Source of the DNA: Chitinophaga pinensis
GTDB taxonomy: Bacteria > Bacteroidota > Bacteroidia > NS11-12g > UBA9320
Direction of reading: 5' to 3'
NCBI GenBank assembly: GCA_945897885.1
Contig: CAMDGU010000016.1
Span: forward strand, 1 to 56,097
DNA: 56,097 nucleotides
The notes under the pieces: model-generated
Databases searched by the model: none
Told to the model about the DNA's origin: nothing
The model's input: the letters and a program-made list of their open reading frames with translations, nothing else
Shown here: in pieces, positions 8,268-16,397 of the stretch
Layout of the letters: each line of letters begins with the position of its first letter
Numbering within the stretch: position 1 is the first letter of the stretch
Program-made: the position numbers and the translations under genes

Positions 8268-10043
8268 ATGAAAAAATTTACAACAATTAAATTAGCAATC
8301 ACATTAGTGATTATGGGTGTTACCACAGTATTTGCACAAAATCCTTTCAAGTTTTTGAAAGTGGATTATGTGGGAGCCATGGGAACAACGGATTGGACCA
8401 CAGGCTGGACAAACTGGAATCCTGAACAAACCGATTATCCATCAGCTACTGAAACAACAACTTTGAATGCAGCAGCAGTTAGCGGTACTATGAACATCAC
8501 AACAAAGGTGGTTTTAGATTCAACCAAAGTTTATTTATTAACAGGTATCATCTATATTAAAAGTGGTGGGTCACTAATAATTCCTGCAGGAACAATAATT
8601 CGCGCTGAAGGAAATTCAAGTGCAACACCTGCCAATTGGTCTACTATCGTGGTTCAAAGAGGTGGCAAAATAACTTCAAGAGGCACTCAATCCAAGCCTG
8701 TTGTTATTACTTCAAACAAAGCAAAAGGAAGCCGCAAACCAGGTGATTGGGGTGGAATAATCATTTTAGGTAAAGGGATAAATAATGCTCCAGGAGGACA
8801 ATCTAATTGCCCTACTTGTGTTAAAGGTGAAGCTATTATTGAAGGTCCTTTTGGTACTGAGGGAATTTTTGGTGGTAACGATGATGCAGATAATTCAGGT
8901 AGCTTAATTTACACCCGTATTGAATTTCCCGGATTGGTTTTTTCTGCCAATAATGAGATTAATGGTTTGACACTTGGAAGTGTAGGATATGGTACTGTTT
9001 TAAGAAATATTCAGGTTTCATTTTGCAATGATGATTCTTACGAGTGGTTTGGTGGTGCTGTAAACTCAAAATATTTAGTGTCTTTTAAAGGTACTGACGA
9101 TGATTTTGATACCGATTTTGGATACAAAGGAATGAATCAATTCGGAATTGGTTTTAAAGATTCGATCCATTTTGACCCAACTTTTGCCGCACCCAGTGGC
9201 GCTAGTACTTCTGAAGGTTTTGAAAGCGATAATGACGCAACAGGAACTACCTTAAAGCCAAAAACTATGGCAGTTTTCAGTAATTATACTATGGTTGGTC
9301 CTTATGCTGTAGGTGAAACATACTCACAACATTCAGCAACTGTTAAAGCTGCATACCGTCGTGGTGCTAGAATTCGTCGTAACAGCGGTCAATCAATTGT
9401 AAATAGTATTTTTATGGGATACCGTAACGGTTTAATGATCGATGGTTCAGCAACTGAAGCTGTTGCAAATGTAGCCTCAGGTCCTTCAGCTTGTGATACT
9501 CTTGAATTTAAATATAATATTTTATTAGGAATGACAGCGCCATTATCACTTACTGCAAATGGAATTGTAGAAGTAGCTAGCGGAAGAGATACAGCTAAAG
9601 TATTTAAATGGTTAAAAGGTGGTTCAAATAGAATTAATCCTGTAGCCTGGTCACCAGGTACATTGTTAACTAACCCTAATAGCTATACTGCCCCAAATTT
9701 TTTACCAGTAGCTTCTTCACCTGCCTTATCTGGAGCTGATTTTACAAATTGTAAATTCACTGGAATAACAGAATTATCAGTAAAAAATCGAATCAATAAT
9801 GGTTCTATTGTAGTTTATCCAAATCCAAGCAATGGAGTAGCTACTATAGAAATGAATTTAATAAACAATGCTTCTTTAGCTATTTCAGTGGTAACATTGG
9901 ATGGTAAGGTGATAAGAAATTTAAATGACTCTTACCCAGCCGGTAAATCATCAGTTACATTTGATGGCTTAGGCCAGGGAGTGTATATTGTAAAAGTGGC
10001 TCAAGATGCTTCATTTAACACGTTTAAACTTATTGTAAAGTAA
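8268..10043 (+). CDS. T9SS-exported beta-helix surface protein
   Basis: 591 residues. Signal peptide 1-24 (ends TTVFAQ). The central part (about 90-400) has the repeating pattern of a right-handed beta-helix: GGSLIIPAGTIIRAEG, WSTIVVQRGGKI, PGDWGGIIILGKG and LRNIQVSFCNDDSYEWFGG. Acidic stretches such as GTDDDFDTDFGYKG suggest calcium binding. The last 80 residues are a type A T9SS sorting domain (VYPNPSNGVATIEMN, then GVYIVKVAQ and a final KLIVK), so it is secreted or anchored on the cell surface. Two cysteines in CPTC may form a disulfide. The gene follows the TonB receptor on the same strand and ends at a strong terminator. Similar pairs occur across Bacteroidota, but I cannot name the substrate. 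Confidence 0.8.
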   Translation: MKKFTTIKLAITLVIMGVTTVFAQNPFKFLKVDYVGAMGTTDWTTGWTNWNPEQTDYPSATETTTLNAAAVSGTMNITTKVVLDSTKVYLLTGIIYIKSGGSLIIPAGTIIRAEGNSSATPANWSTIVVQRGGKITSRGTQSKPVVITSNKAKGSRKPGDWGGIIILGKGINNAPGGQSNCPTCVKGEAIIEGPFGTEGIFGGNDDADNSGSLIYTRIEFPGLVFSANNEINGLTLGSVGYGTVLRNIQVSFCNDDSYEWFGGAVNSKYLVSFKGTDDDFDTDFGYKGMNQFGIGFKDSIHFDPTFAAPSGASTSEGFESDNDATGTTLKPKTMAVFSNYTMVGPYAVGETYSQHSATVKAAYRRGARIRRNSGQSIVNSIFMGYRNGLMIDGSATEAVANVASGPSACDTLEFKYNILLGMTAPLSLTANGIVEVASGRDTAKVFKWLKGGSNRINPVAWSPGTLLTNPNSYTAPNFLPVASSPALSGADFTNCKFTGITELSVKNRINNGSIVVYPNPSNGVATIEMNLINNASLAISVVTLDGKVIRNLNDSYPAGKSSVTFDGLGQGVYIVKVAQDASFNTFKLIVK

Positions 10044-10066
10044 GTTTTTTTCATGCAAATAACTAA

Positions 10067-10093
10067 GGGGAACCGTGAGGTTCCCTTTTTTTT
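10067..10093 (+). terminator. Intrinsic terminator after the beta-helix gene
   Basis: GGGAACC (10068-10074), loop GTGA, GGTTCCC (10079-10085) and eight T. It closes the TonB-receptor/beta-helix unit. Confidence 0.9.
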
Positions 10094-10295
10094 GTTTAAA
10101 ATTTTGACTTTTATTTTAACTTTAATCCTAAAGGTTTAATGTTTTCATAAGACTACCTTTTTATTGCGGTCATGATTGGATAGTAATTTAGCAGCGTGAT
10201 AAATCTTTTTTTTCAAAGAATAAAATTCAGAGTAATTCAATTTCTTATTCGCTTGGTTTTTAATGATTTCTATTCCGGTTTAAAGCATTAAAAAG

Positions 10296-11126
10296 ATGAT
10301 GAAACGAAAAGTAAAAGTAGCCGTAGTTTCGGATGTTCACTTGGGAACTTACGGTTGTCATGCGAAGGAATTAAAACATTATTTAGAATCTATTTCTCCC
10401 GAAACGCTTATTCTAAACGGCGATATTATCGACATTTGGCAATTTAGCAAAAGCTATTGGCCCAAAAGCCACATGAAAGTTATAAGGCAAATTTTGAAGC
10501 TTTCGGAAAATGGTACAACAGTTTACTACATACCTGGTAATCATGATGAAATGTTGCGAAAATTTGAAGGTTTACAATTGGGAAATATTACTGTTTGTAA
10601 TAAAGTTATTTTAGAACTGAACGGTAAAAAAGCTTGGTTTTTTCATGGTGACGTGTTTGATGTTTGCATGCAGCACAGTAAATGGCTGGCCAAATTGGGA
10701 GCAAAAGGTTACGATCTTTTGATATTGATAAACCGTTTTGTAAATTTTATACTTACAAAAATGGGTCGTCGTAAAATATCCTTATCAAAAAGGGTAAAGA
10801 ATAGTGTAAAAAGTGCCATAAAATTTATTAATGATTTTGAATTGACCTGCGCCAATATTGCAATTGAAAATAACTATGATTATGTGGTTTGTGGCCATAT
10901 TCACCAACCCGAAATACGAGACATTGAAACCAAGGAAGGCAAAGTTACCTACCTAAATTCGGGTGATTGGATTGAGAACTTAACAGCCCTAGAATACAAT
11001 AAAGGCAAATGGGAGTTAATTAAAATTGGTGAAATTTCAGAGGAAAATGAGGAAGAACATCATACCGATAAAAACAACAAGCAGCTTTATAACGAATTAT
11101 TAAAGGAATTTAACATTGCTTCATAG
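10296..11126 (+). CDS. LpxH-like UDP-2,3-diacylglucosamine diphosphatase family phosphoesterase
   Basis: 276 residues with all calcineurin-like metallophosphatase motifs in order: VVSDVHLGTYG (residues 9-19), LILNGDIIDIW (38-48), YIPGNHDE, FHGDVFD and CGHIHQPE near residue 203. The first lysine pair allows start at either ATG of MMKRK. LpxH removes UMP from UDP-diacylglucosamine in lipid A synthesis at the inner face of the inner membrane. This YGCHAKEL-type homologue is common in Bacteroidota and may instead act on another nucleotide-linked or phosphorylated lipid. It is followed 57 bases later by a glycosyltransferase and then a GH1 glycosidase on the same strand, which hints at glycolipid metabolism. 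The substrate assignment is uncertain; the enzyme class is firm. Confidence 0.8.
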   Translation: MMKRKVKVAVVSDVHLGTYGCHAKELKHYLESISPETLILNGDIIDIWQFSKSYWPKSHMKVIRQILKLSENGTTVYYIPGNHDEMLRKFEGLQLGNITVCNKVILELNGKKAWFFHGDVFDVCMQHSKWLAKLGAKGYDLLILINRFVNFILTKMGRRKISLSKRVKNSVKSAIKFINDFELTCANIAIENNYDYVVCGHIHQPEIRDIETKEGKVTYLNSGDWIENLTALEYNKGKWELIKIGEISEENEEEHHTDKNNKQLYNELLKEFNIAS

Positions 11127-11183
11127 GGGTTTTAACTTTTCCAAATTTTCAAACTTTAGAAAAGTTATTTAAAAAGTAGTAAA

Positions 11184-12284
11184 ATGAAAATATTATATGC
11201 CATACAAGGAACCGGAAACGGCCACATTACCCGAAGTGTCAGCATTATTAATGAACTTAAAAAACGGGCAGATGTAGATGTCTTGGTTAGTGGAATTCAT
11301 AGTGAATTAAAATTACCTATCGATGTTAATTATAATTTAAAAGGTCTTGGTTTTGTGTTTGGTCAAAATGGGGGAATTGATTATTACCAGACTTTCAAAC
11401 AAAACAAACTTTCAACCCTATTTAAAGAAATAAAACAATTACCCGTTAAGAATTACAATTTTGTAGTAAGTGATTTTGAACCTGTTTCGGTTTGGGCTGC
11501 TTCTAAAGTTGGAATACCAACGATTGGTATAAGTAATCAAGTTTCTGTATTGCATCCAAAAATAAAAAAACCATGGCCGCCAGTTTCTGTTAGTCGGGTG
11601 TTTATGGAAAATTATGCCCAATGCCAATACAATATTGGGTTTCATTTTGAAGCTGTAGATGATCATATTATAACTCCGGTAATTCGCCATGAAATAAGAC
11701 TTGGAAAAAATACGGATGATGGCCACGGATTGGTATATTTGCCCTTTTATAGCGATGAAATTATTTTTAAAGCTTTGCAGAAAATCACTAATATCGAGTG
11801 GGTTGTTTTTTCAAAACATTCAAAAAAAGCTTACAAAGAAGGTAATGTTCAATTTGAGCCGATAAATGGACAGTTGTTTAATGAAAAACTTTTGAGTTGT
11901 CATATTGTATTAACTGCTGCGGGATTTGGAACCACTTCCGAAGCCTTGCACCTGGGCAAAAAAATGATTGTGATACCAATGAAAGGTCAATACGAGCAAA
12001 AATTTAATGCTTACACTCTACAAAAATTTGGGGTTAAAGTTCTTAAATCATTGGAATCAAAGGATGCAACGACTGTAATCACTAGTGTTTTAAATAGCTC
12101 GGCATGTTTTAAAATGAATTACCCTGATAATGCCAAATTAATTTCAGATAAGATTATTGAATTGTACAATGGTCCAATATTAGAAAGTCTTTGCAACTCT
12201 GCAAATAGTAAGAATCAACCCTTGGACTATTATTTTAACCCGCCTAAAATAAACCGTGATAATCCAGGAACACTTTCCTACTGA
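11184..12284 (+). CDS. GT-B glycosyltransferase (MGT/GT28-like)
   Basis: 366 residues. The N-terminal IQGTGNGHITRSVSI is the glycine-rich acceptor-domain loop of MurG/MGT-type GT-B enzymes. The C-terminal TAAGFGTTSEALHLGK and IPMKGQYEQKFNA stretches (about residues 252-282) are the nucleotide-sugar binding region. There is no signal peptide and no membrane segment, so it should work in the cytoplasm or at the inner-membrane face. It sits between an LpxH-like phosphoesterase and a GH1 enzyme; its 3' end overlaps the GH1 gene by 29 bases. A glycolipid or lipid-linked acceptor is plausible, but the donor and acceptor cannot be read from the sequence. Confidence 0.8.
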   Translation: MKILYAIQGTGNGHITRSVSIINELKKRADVDVLVSGIHSELKLPIDVNYNLKGLGFVFGQNGGIDYYQTFKQNKLSTLFKEIKQLPVKNYNFVVSDFEPVSVWAASKVGIPTIGISNQVSVLHPKIKKPWPPVSVSRVFMENYAQCQYNIGFHFEAVDDHIITPVIRHEIRLGKNTDDGHGLVYLPFYSDEIIFKALQKITNIEWVVFSKHSKKAYKEGNVQFEPINGQLFNEKLLSCHIVLTAAGFGTTSEALHLGKKMIVIPMKGQYEQKFNAYTLQKFGVKVLKSLESKDATTVITSVLNSSACFKMNYPDNAKLISDKIIELYNGPILESLCNSANSKNQPLDYYFNPPKINRDNPGTLSY

Positions 12285-13617
12285 TTTTATATGGGGAACG
12301 GCAACATCTGCTGCGCAAACCGAGGGAATGCCGGAAGCTGATGGCTCAGGTCTTTCAATATGGGATGATTTTTCACAGCGAAAAGGAAAAATTAAAAACA
12401 ACCATACCAATCAATTAGGTTGTAATTTTTATACCCATTACAATGAGGATATTGAAATATTAAAGAAACTTGAAATACCTAATTTTCGGTTTTCAATAGC
12501 TTGGCCTAGGGTTTATCCTATGGGTTATGGACATGTAAATCATCCCGGTTTGGATTTTTACAAACGACTTATTGATAAATGCCTTGAAAATAATATTAGG
12601 CCTTGGGTTACTCTTTACCATTGGGATTTACCTTCGGCTTTGGAAAGCAAAGGAGGATGGACCAACCGAAATATTGTAAGTTGGTTTAAAGATTATGTTT
12701 TGACAATTGCCATGCATCTGGGCGATAGAGTAAAAGACTGGATAGTGCTCAATGAGCCCATGGCTTTTACAGGAGCAGGGTATTTCCTGGGCTTGCATGC
12801 CCCGGGCCGAATGGGAATGGGGAATTTTATACCTGCAATGCACCACGCTGCTTTGTGTCAGGCCGAGGGAGCTAGAATATTACGATCAGAAGTTAGAAAT
12901 GCCAATATTGGAACCTCGTTTTCCATGTCGCAGGTGGAGCCTTTAACGCAAAATCCTGCGGATATTATAGCATCCGAAAAAATACATGCCTTGCTAAATC
13001 GTTTGTTTCTAGAACCCGCTTTGGGGTATGGGTATCCGGTAAAAGAACTTCCTTTTTTACAAAAGGTAGAACGCTACATGCGCCAAGGCGATGAAAAGCG
13101 AATGCAGTTTGATTTTGATTTTATAGGGGTTCAAAATTATACCCGAGAAATTGTAGCCGCCAATTGGTACACCCCATATTTGCAGGCCCGCATTATTCCG
13201 GCCAAATTGCGCAATGTGGCCCTTACGGCTATGGATTGGGAAATTCACCCACCGGCTTTGCATCATGTTTTAAAATTTGCTGCCGGCTATGATAACGTAA
13301 AAAGCATTATCGTTTCCGAAAATGGTGCTGCCTTTCATGAACCACAGCCACACAATGGAGAATCGGATAACAACCGAATTGAATTTTTGAAGCAAAATGT
13401 ATATCAGTTACAAAAAGCATTATCAGAAACGGACAAGATTAAGGGTTATTTTGTTTGGAGCTTACTGGATAACTTTGAATGGGCCGAGGGTTTTGACCCG
13501 CGTTTTGGCCTGGTTCATGTAGATTTTGAAACCCAAAAAAGAACCATCAAACATAGTGGCTATTGGTATCGTAAATTTATTATGGAACAAATGTCAAAGG
13601 CAGAAATCACTATTTAA
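12256..13617 (+). CDS. Glycoside hydrolase family 1 (beta-glucosidase type)
   Basis: 453 residues, the normal length for GH1, which are (beta/alpha)8-barrel retaining enzymes that cleave beta-linked glucosides, galactosides or phospho-sugars. N-terminal FIWGTATSAAQTEG is the family signature. The acid/base Glu is in VLNEPMAF near residue 163 and the nucleophile Glu is in IIVSENGAAF near residue 355; LLDNFEWAEGF completes the active site. No signal peptide, so it is cytoplasmic. The frame starts at GTG 12256, inside the end of the glycosyltransferase gene; the next in-frame ATG comes after the signature and is too late. Its link with a glycosyltransferase suggests turnover or trimming of the same glycoside, as inference. 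Confidence 0.87.
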   Translation: MIIQEHFPTDFIWGTATSAAQTEGMPEADGSGLSIWDDFSQRKGKIKNNHTNQLGCNFYTHYNEDIEILKKLEIPNFRFSIAWPRVYPMGYGHVNHPGLDFYKRLIDKCLENNIRPWVTLYHWDLPSALESKGGWTNRNIVSWFKDYVLTIAMHLGDRVKDWIVLNEPMAFTGAGYFLGLHAPGRMGMGNFIPAMHHAALCQAEGARILRSEVRNANIGTSFSMSQVEPLTQNPADIIASEKIHALLNRLFLEPALGYGYPVKELPFLQKVERYMRQGDEKRMQFDFDFIGVQNYTREIVAANWYTPYLQARIIPAKLRNVALTAMDWEIHPPALHHVLKFAAGYDNVKSIIVSENGAAFHEPQPHNGESDNNRIEFLKQNVYQLQKALSETDKIKGYFVWSLLDNFEWAEGFDPRFGLVHVDFETQKRTIKHSGYWYRKFIMEQMSKAEITI

Positions 13618-13858
13618 GAAAGGCTTTGCTTCTATTTTTGTTCATATCGTTTGCGGTTGCTTGAGAAAGTGACCGTTTTTTATTTTACATTTCAAGTTCT
13701 TAGGCAATGAATATACTTTCATTAGGTGATTGTTAATTTAAATTTATAAACCTTAGTTGCTTTCAGATAATTTTATTGAACAACATTAGTTTAATGTTTT
13801 GATAATATTCAGAATTGTACTTTGCAAAATATCCTAAAGGCGAATATTCATAAAAATC

Positions 13859-14011
13859 ATGAACAGGTTTATAGAAATAGCAATATCAAAATATATAAAT
13901 GAATATCCTAATACTGCAGAAATAGAGGTTTTATCTTATCTTGAAAGCTTAGGTTATTCGAAAGATGAATTGGAAACAATTAATCTAAAAAGTTTAATCA
14001 AAAAAAGTTAA
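13859..14011 (+). CDS. Small ORF, 50 residues
   Basis: An ATG at 13859 opens a 50-codon frame ending at TAA 14009-14011. The product is acidic and helical, with an amphipathic pattern (IAISKYINEYPNTAEIEVL) and no signal peptide. It is too short for confident gene calling, but composition looks protein-like and a TTTG at 13798-13801 with GTACTTTG at 13817-13824 could be a weak promoter (spacing 15, one mismatch). The surrounding gap 13618-14337 has otherwise only a minus-strand remnant at 14069-14218. Confidence 0.4.
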   Translation: MNRFIEIAISKYINEYPNTAEIEVLSYLESLGYSKDELETINLKSLIKKS

Positions 14012-14068
14012 TACAGATTCATAAAAGATTTCTTTTTTTTAAAATTGTCCCCAAAATTTGAAGTTAAT

Positions 14069-14218
14069 TCATAGTTGGGTAATAAAAAAGGCTATTTCTT
14101 TTTGCACTTCAATTTCTTTGACCTGAATTGTTTTCCAATTATTCAAAGCCATCGTAATTTGAACTTTTTCCGATTCCTTTTGAAACAACAAATTTACAAC
14201 TGCTGCCTCTTGGCTTAG
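14069..14218 (-). pseudogene. Possible 3' remnant of a protein gene
   Basis: On the minus strand a frame of 49 codons ends at TGA (14069-14071) and begins straight after a stop, without an ATG in its first 20 codons. The translation is protein-like (EAAVVNLLFQKESEKVQI, then WKTIQVKEIEVQKEIAFF). It may be the tail of a deleted gene. No family recognised. Confidence 0.25.
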
Positions 14219-14337
14219 TTAATAATTACTAGTTTCAGTCTAAATTGCGAATTATAATACAAGTTTTCATTTGCTATATCACATCATGATAATATGATAA
14301 TAATCCTATAATAATAGAGCTTGAAGAACTTAGCTGC

Positions 14338-14826
14338 ATGAATAATTTAATTGCAACTATTACCAATTCCATAGTAATTGAAGAAGCTAGGCTAACTGAC
14401 ATTGAAGGTATCAAAAAATTATTAGTACAACTAGTTCCTGAACAAAATCCTGAACACAGTTTGATGTTGGTTGACTTAAACGAATCTATTAGATCAAATC
14501 ATAACAAATGGTTTGTTATAAGAAAAGATAACAATGTGGTTGGATGTTGCCAATTGATTATTTATCGCAACCTTATTCGAAGTCCTTATCAGAAGGCAGT
14601 TATTGACTCGGTAATTGTAGACGAATTACATCAATACGATGGTTTAGGTAAATTACTCATTAGGAAGGTACTTGAATATGCCAATCAACAAAATGTTGGT
14701 AAGGTGCAATTAATTTCAAGTTTTCCGCGCATCCAAGCCCATAGTTTTTATGAGAAGATGAATTTCAAGAAAATTGGGTATGGTTTCATTCTCGATTTAA
14801 ATAATCGTACGGTTAATTATTATTAA
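14338..14826 (+). CDS. GNAT family N-acetyltransferase
   Basis: 162 residues. The GNAT fold is seen from residue 14 (IVIEEARLTDIEGI). The acetyl-CoA binding motif A is VIVDELHQYDGLGKLL (about residues 98-113), with the Q/RxxGxG/A loop represented by YDGLGK, and motif B is SFYEKMNFKKIGYG near the C-terminus. Such enzymes transfer an acetyl group from acetyl-CoA to an amine; the substrate here cannot be named. No signal peptide. The gene stands alone between two long non-coding stretches. The start at ATG 14338 gives about 13 residues before the domain, which is acceptable; a downstream start is not excluded because no Bacteroidota promoter is obvious. Confidence 0.8.
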   Translation: MNNLIATITNSIVIEEARLTDIEGIKKLLVQLVPEQNPEHSLMLVDLNESIRSNHNKWFVIRKDNNVVGCCQLIIYRNLIRSPYQKAVIDSVIVDELHQYDGLGKLLIRKVLEYANQQNVGKVQLISSFPRIQAHSFYEKMNFKKIGYGFILDLNNRTVNYY

Positions 14827-15022
14827 CTAAAGGGTATCCTGAAACTTATTTGCATGTAACTTAATTAAAAATAGTACTCTTTAAGGTTGGATAAAAAATA
14901 GGATACTTAAAGGTTAAGTGTAGCTTACTCAAAGCACAACTGATAATTATTATAAAAATCAATCATAGTAGAATATTGGTATAGAATAGACTAAAACATA
15001 AGGAAACAAAGTTTTTTTTAAA

Positions 15023-16000
15023 CTAATGAATTACCTTAAACGCTTCCGGTGCTATAAATTGACATCTGTATTGGTTTAACGGTAATGAGGCCGGGCCATT
15101 TAATACCAAACCGTCTGACGAAAATTTAGATCCATGGCAGGAACAGTAAAAAAGGTTATCACTTTTTAAAAAGTCAATTCCACAACCAGCATGTGTGCAT
15201 TGGCCTGAAAAGGCTTTCATTTCATTGGTTGAAATTCTTTTTAACCAAATATCCCCTTTCGATATGCTAATTTTTTGAAAACCGCCAAGCAGTTTTAGTT
15301 CAGGGTAAGCTTCGGTACTAATTTTTAAAACATTAAATGTGGGAATATTTTCTTTTGCAACAATAACCCCGTCACCGGTTATCTTTATCGAAAGTAAATC
15401 ATCTGCCTCAAATTTACCTGGCATACTTAATAGGTAAAATCCATCCTCTGACGCCACATTTCTAATTTCGAGCAAATCTCCATTTTTATTTCTTAATTCA
15501 ATTAAGACAGTTTTTATATTTTCAGTTTTAAAAAATAGCCCCAGCTTACCTTCAGCAATGGCTTCCTGAGGTTCAATCTTTAAAATTTCAATAGTTTTGA
15601 GTGGTGGGTGTTTATATTGAGTTTTAATATTTTCTTTGATTGATTCTAACCCATCTCCCGAAAGTTTTATTGAAAAAAGGCTGTCTTTTTCTAATACCAT
15701 TGGCAATTGAAATTTATAAAATCCAATGGTAGAATCTATTATTTTGGTTTCTAAAGCATCTACCTTATTATTGATTAATTCTACCTTTACATTTTTAATA
15801 TTCTTTGCTTTAAAATTTACGGTAAGGCTTTCTCCTGCTATGGCTTCATAAGGTATAATGCTCAAAATTTCAAGAGTTTTAAATGGAGGTGCTATTGGGT
15901 TTTCGGGCTCCGGTTTTATTTCAGACTCATGTTTACAAGCTGAAACCAGAAAAGAAATGATTCCGGAAAATTGAAGATATAAATAATCCCTTCGTGTCAA
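15023..16000 (-). CDS. Rieske [2Fe-2S] lipoprotein with two Ig-like repeats
   Basis: 325 residues. A lipoprotein signal ends in FLVSACKHE (Cys-22), then two tandem beta-rich repeats of about 80-90 residues, each starting with the same phrase (PPFKTLEILSIIPYEAIA and PPLKTIEILKIEPQEAIA) and ending with GDG. The C-terminal domain (about 225-325) is a Rieske fold with both cluster motifs intact: CTHAGC near residue 266 and CSCHGS near 287. It should hold a high-potential 2Fe-2S cluster at the membrane surface, on the periplasmic or outer face. Its start overlaps the stop of the cytochrome c gene by four bases (ATGA), and the di-heme peroxidase precedes that, so the three form an electron-transfer operon. 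This is not the bc1-complex Rieske protein, which lacks such repeats. Confidence 0.88.
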   Translation of the reverse strand: MTRRDYLYLQFSGIISFLVSACKHESEIKPEPENPIAPPFKTLEILSIIPYEAIAGESLTVNFKAKNIKNVKVELINNKVDALETKIIDSTIGFYKFQLPMVLEKDSLFSIKLSGDGLESIKENIKTQYKHPPLKTIEILKIEPQEAIAEGKLGLFFKTENIKTVLIELRNKNGDLLEIRNVASEDGFYLLSMPGKFEADDLLSIKITGDGVIVAKENIPTFNVLKISTEAYPELKLLGGFQKISISKGDIWLKRISTNEMKAFSGQCTHAGCGIDFLKSDNLFYCSCHGSKFSSDGLVLNGPASLPLNQYRCQFIAPEAFKVIH

Positions 16001-16395
16001 TGTTCTTTATTTTTAATTGGAAGTCTAGCCAAATCTTTTCTACTATTTTTTTTCTTATAGGCTAAAAATGTTTTTATAACTGCAAGTTCTTCTTCCGTTA
16101 CATTTCGTTCGGTTAATTTCTCCTCATGCATAGGGTTCAATATTCTGATATCATATCCGGCTAATTCTTCCGAACTAAAATCAGGATAAATTTCTCTTTT
16201 CCTTACTTTTGCATTATGGCATTTGGCACAATTAATGTCAAACAAAATTTTTCCTTTATCAAATAGCTTTACATATTCAGAAAGAACGGGTTCCTGCATA
16301 GCTTCAGGAAATTCATAAGTAACCTTTTTTTGGCTTCCACATCCGGCTATAATAATAAATGTGGTAACAGTAATAATTGCAATTATTTTTTTCAT
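15997..16395 (-). CDS. Monoheme cytochrome c lipoprotein
   Basis: 132 residues. Lipoprotein signal with IIAGCGSQ (Cys near residue 19), then one heme c site, CAKCH, near residue 55, and NPMHEE, which can supply the distal Met ligand near residue 93. It is a small class I-type cytochrome c tethered to a membrane. It lies two bases after the peroxidase gene stop and overlaps the Rieske gene by four bases, so the three are made together. It is the natural electron carrier between the peroxidase and the Rieske lipoprotein, an inference from gene order. Confidence 0.87.
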   Translation of the reverse strand: MKKIIAIITVTTFIIIAGCGSQKKVTYEFPEAMQEPVLSEYVKLFDKGKILFDINCAKCHNAKVRKREIYPDFSSEELAGYDIRILNPMHEEKLTERNVTEEELAVIKTFLAYKKKNSRKDLARLPIKNKEH

Positions 16396-16397
16396 TT

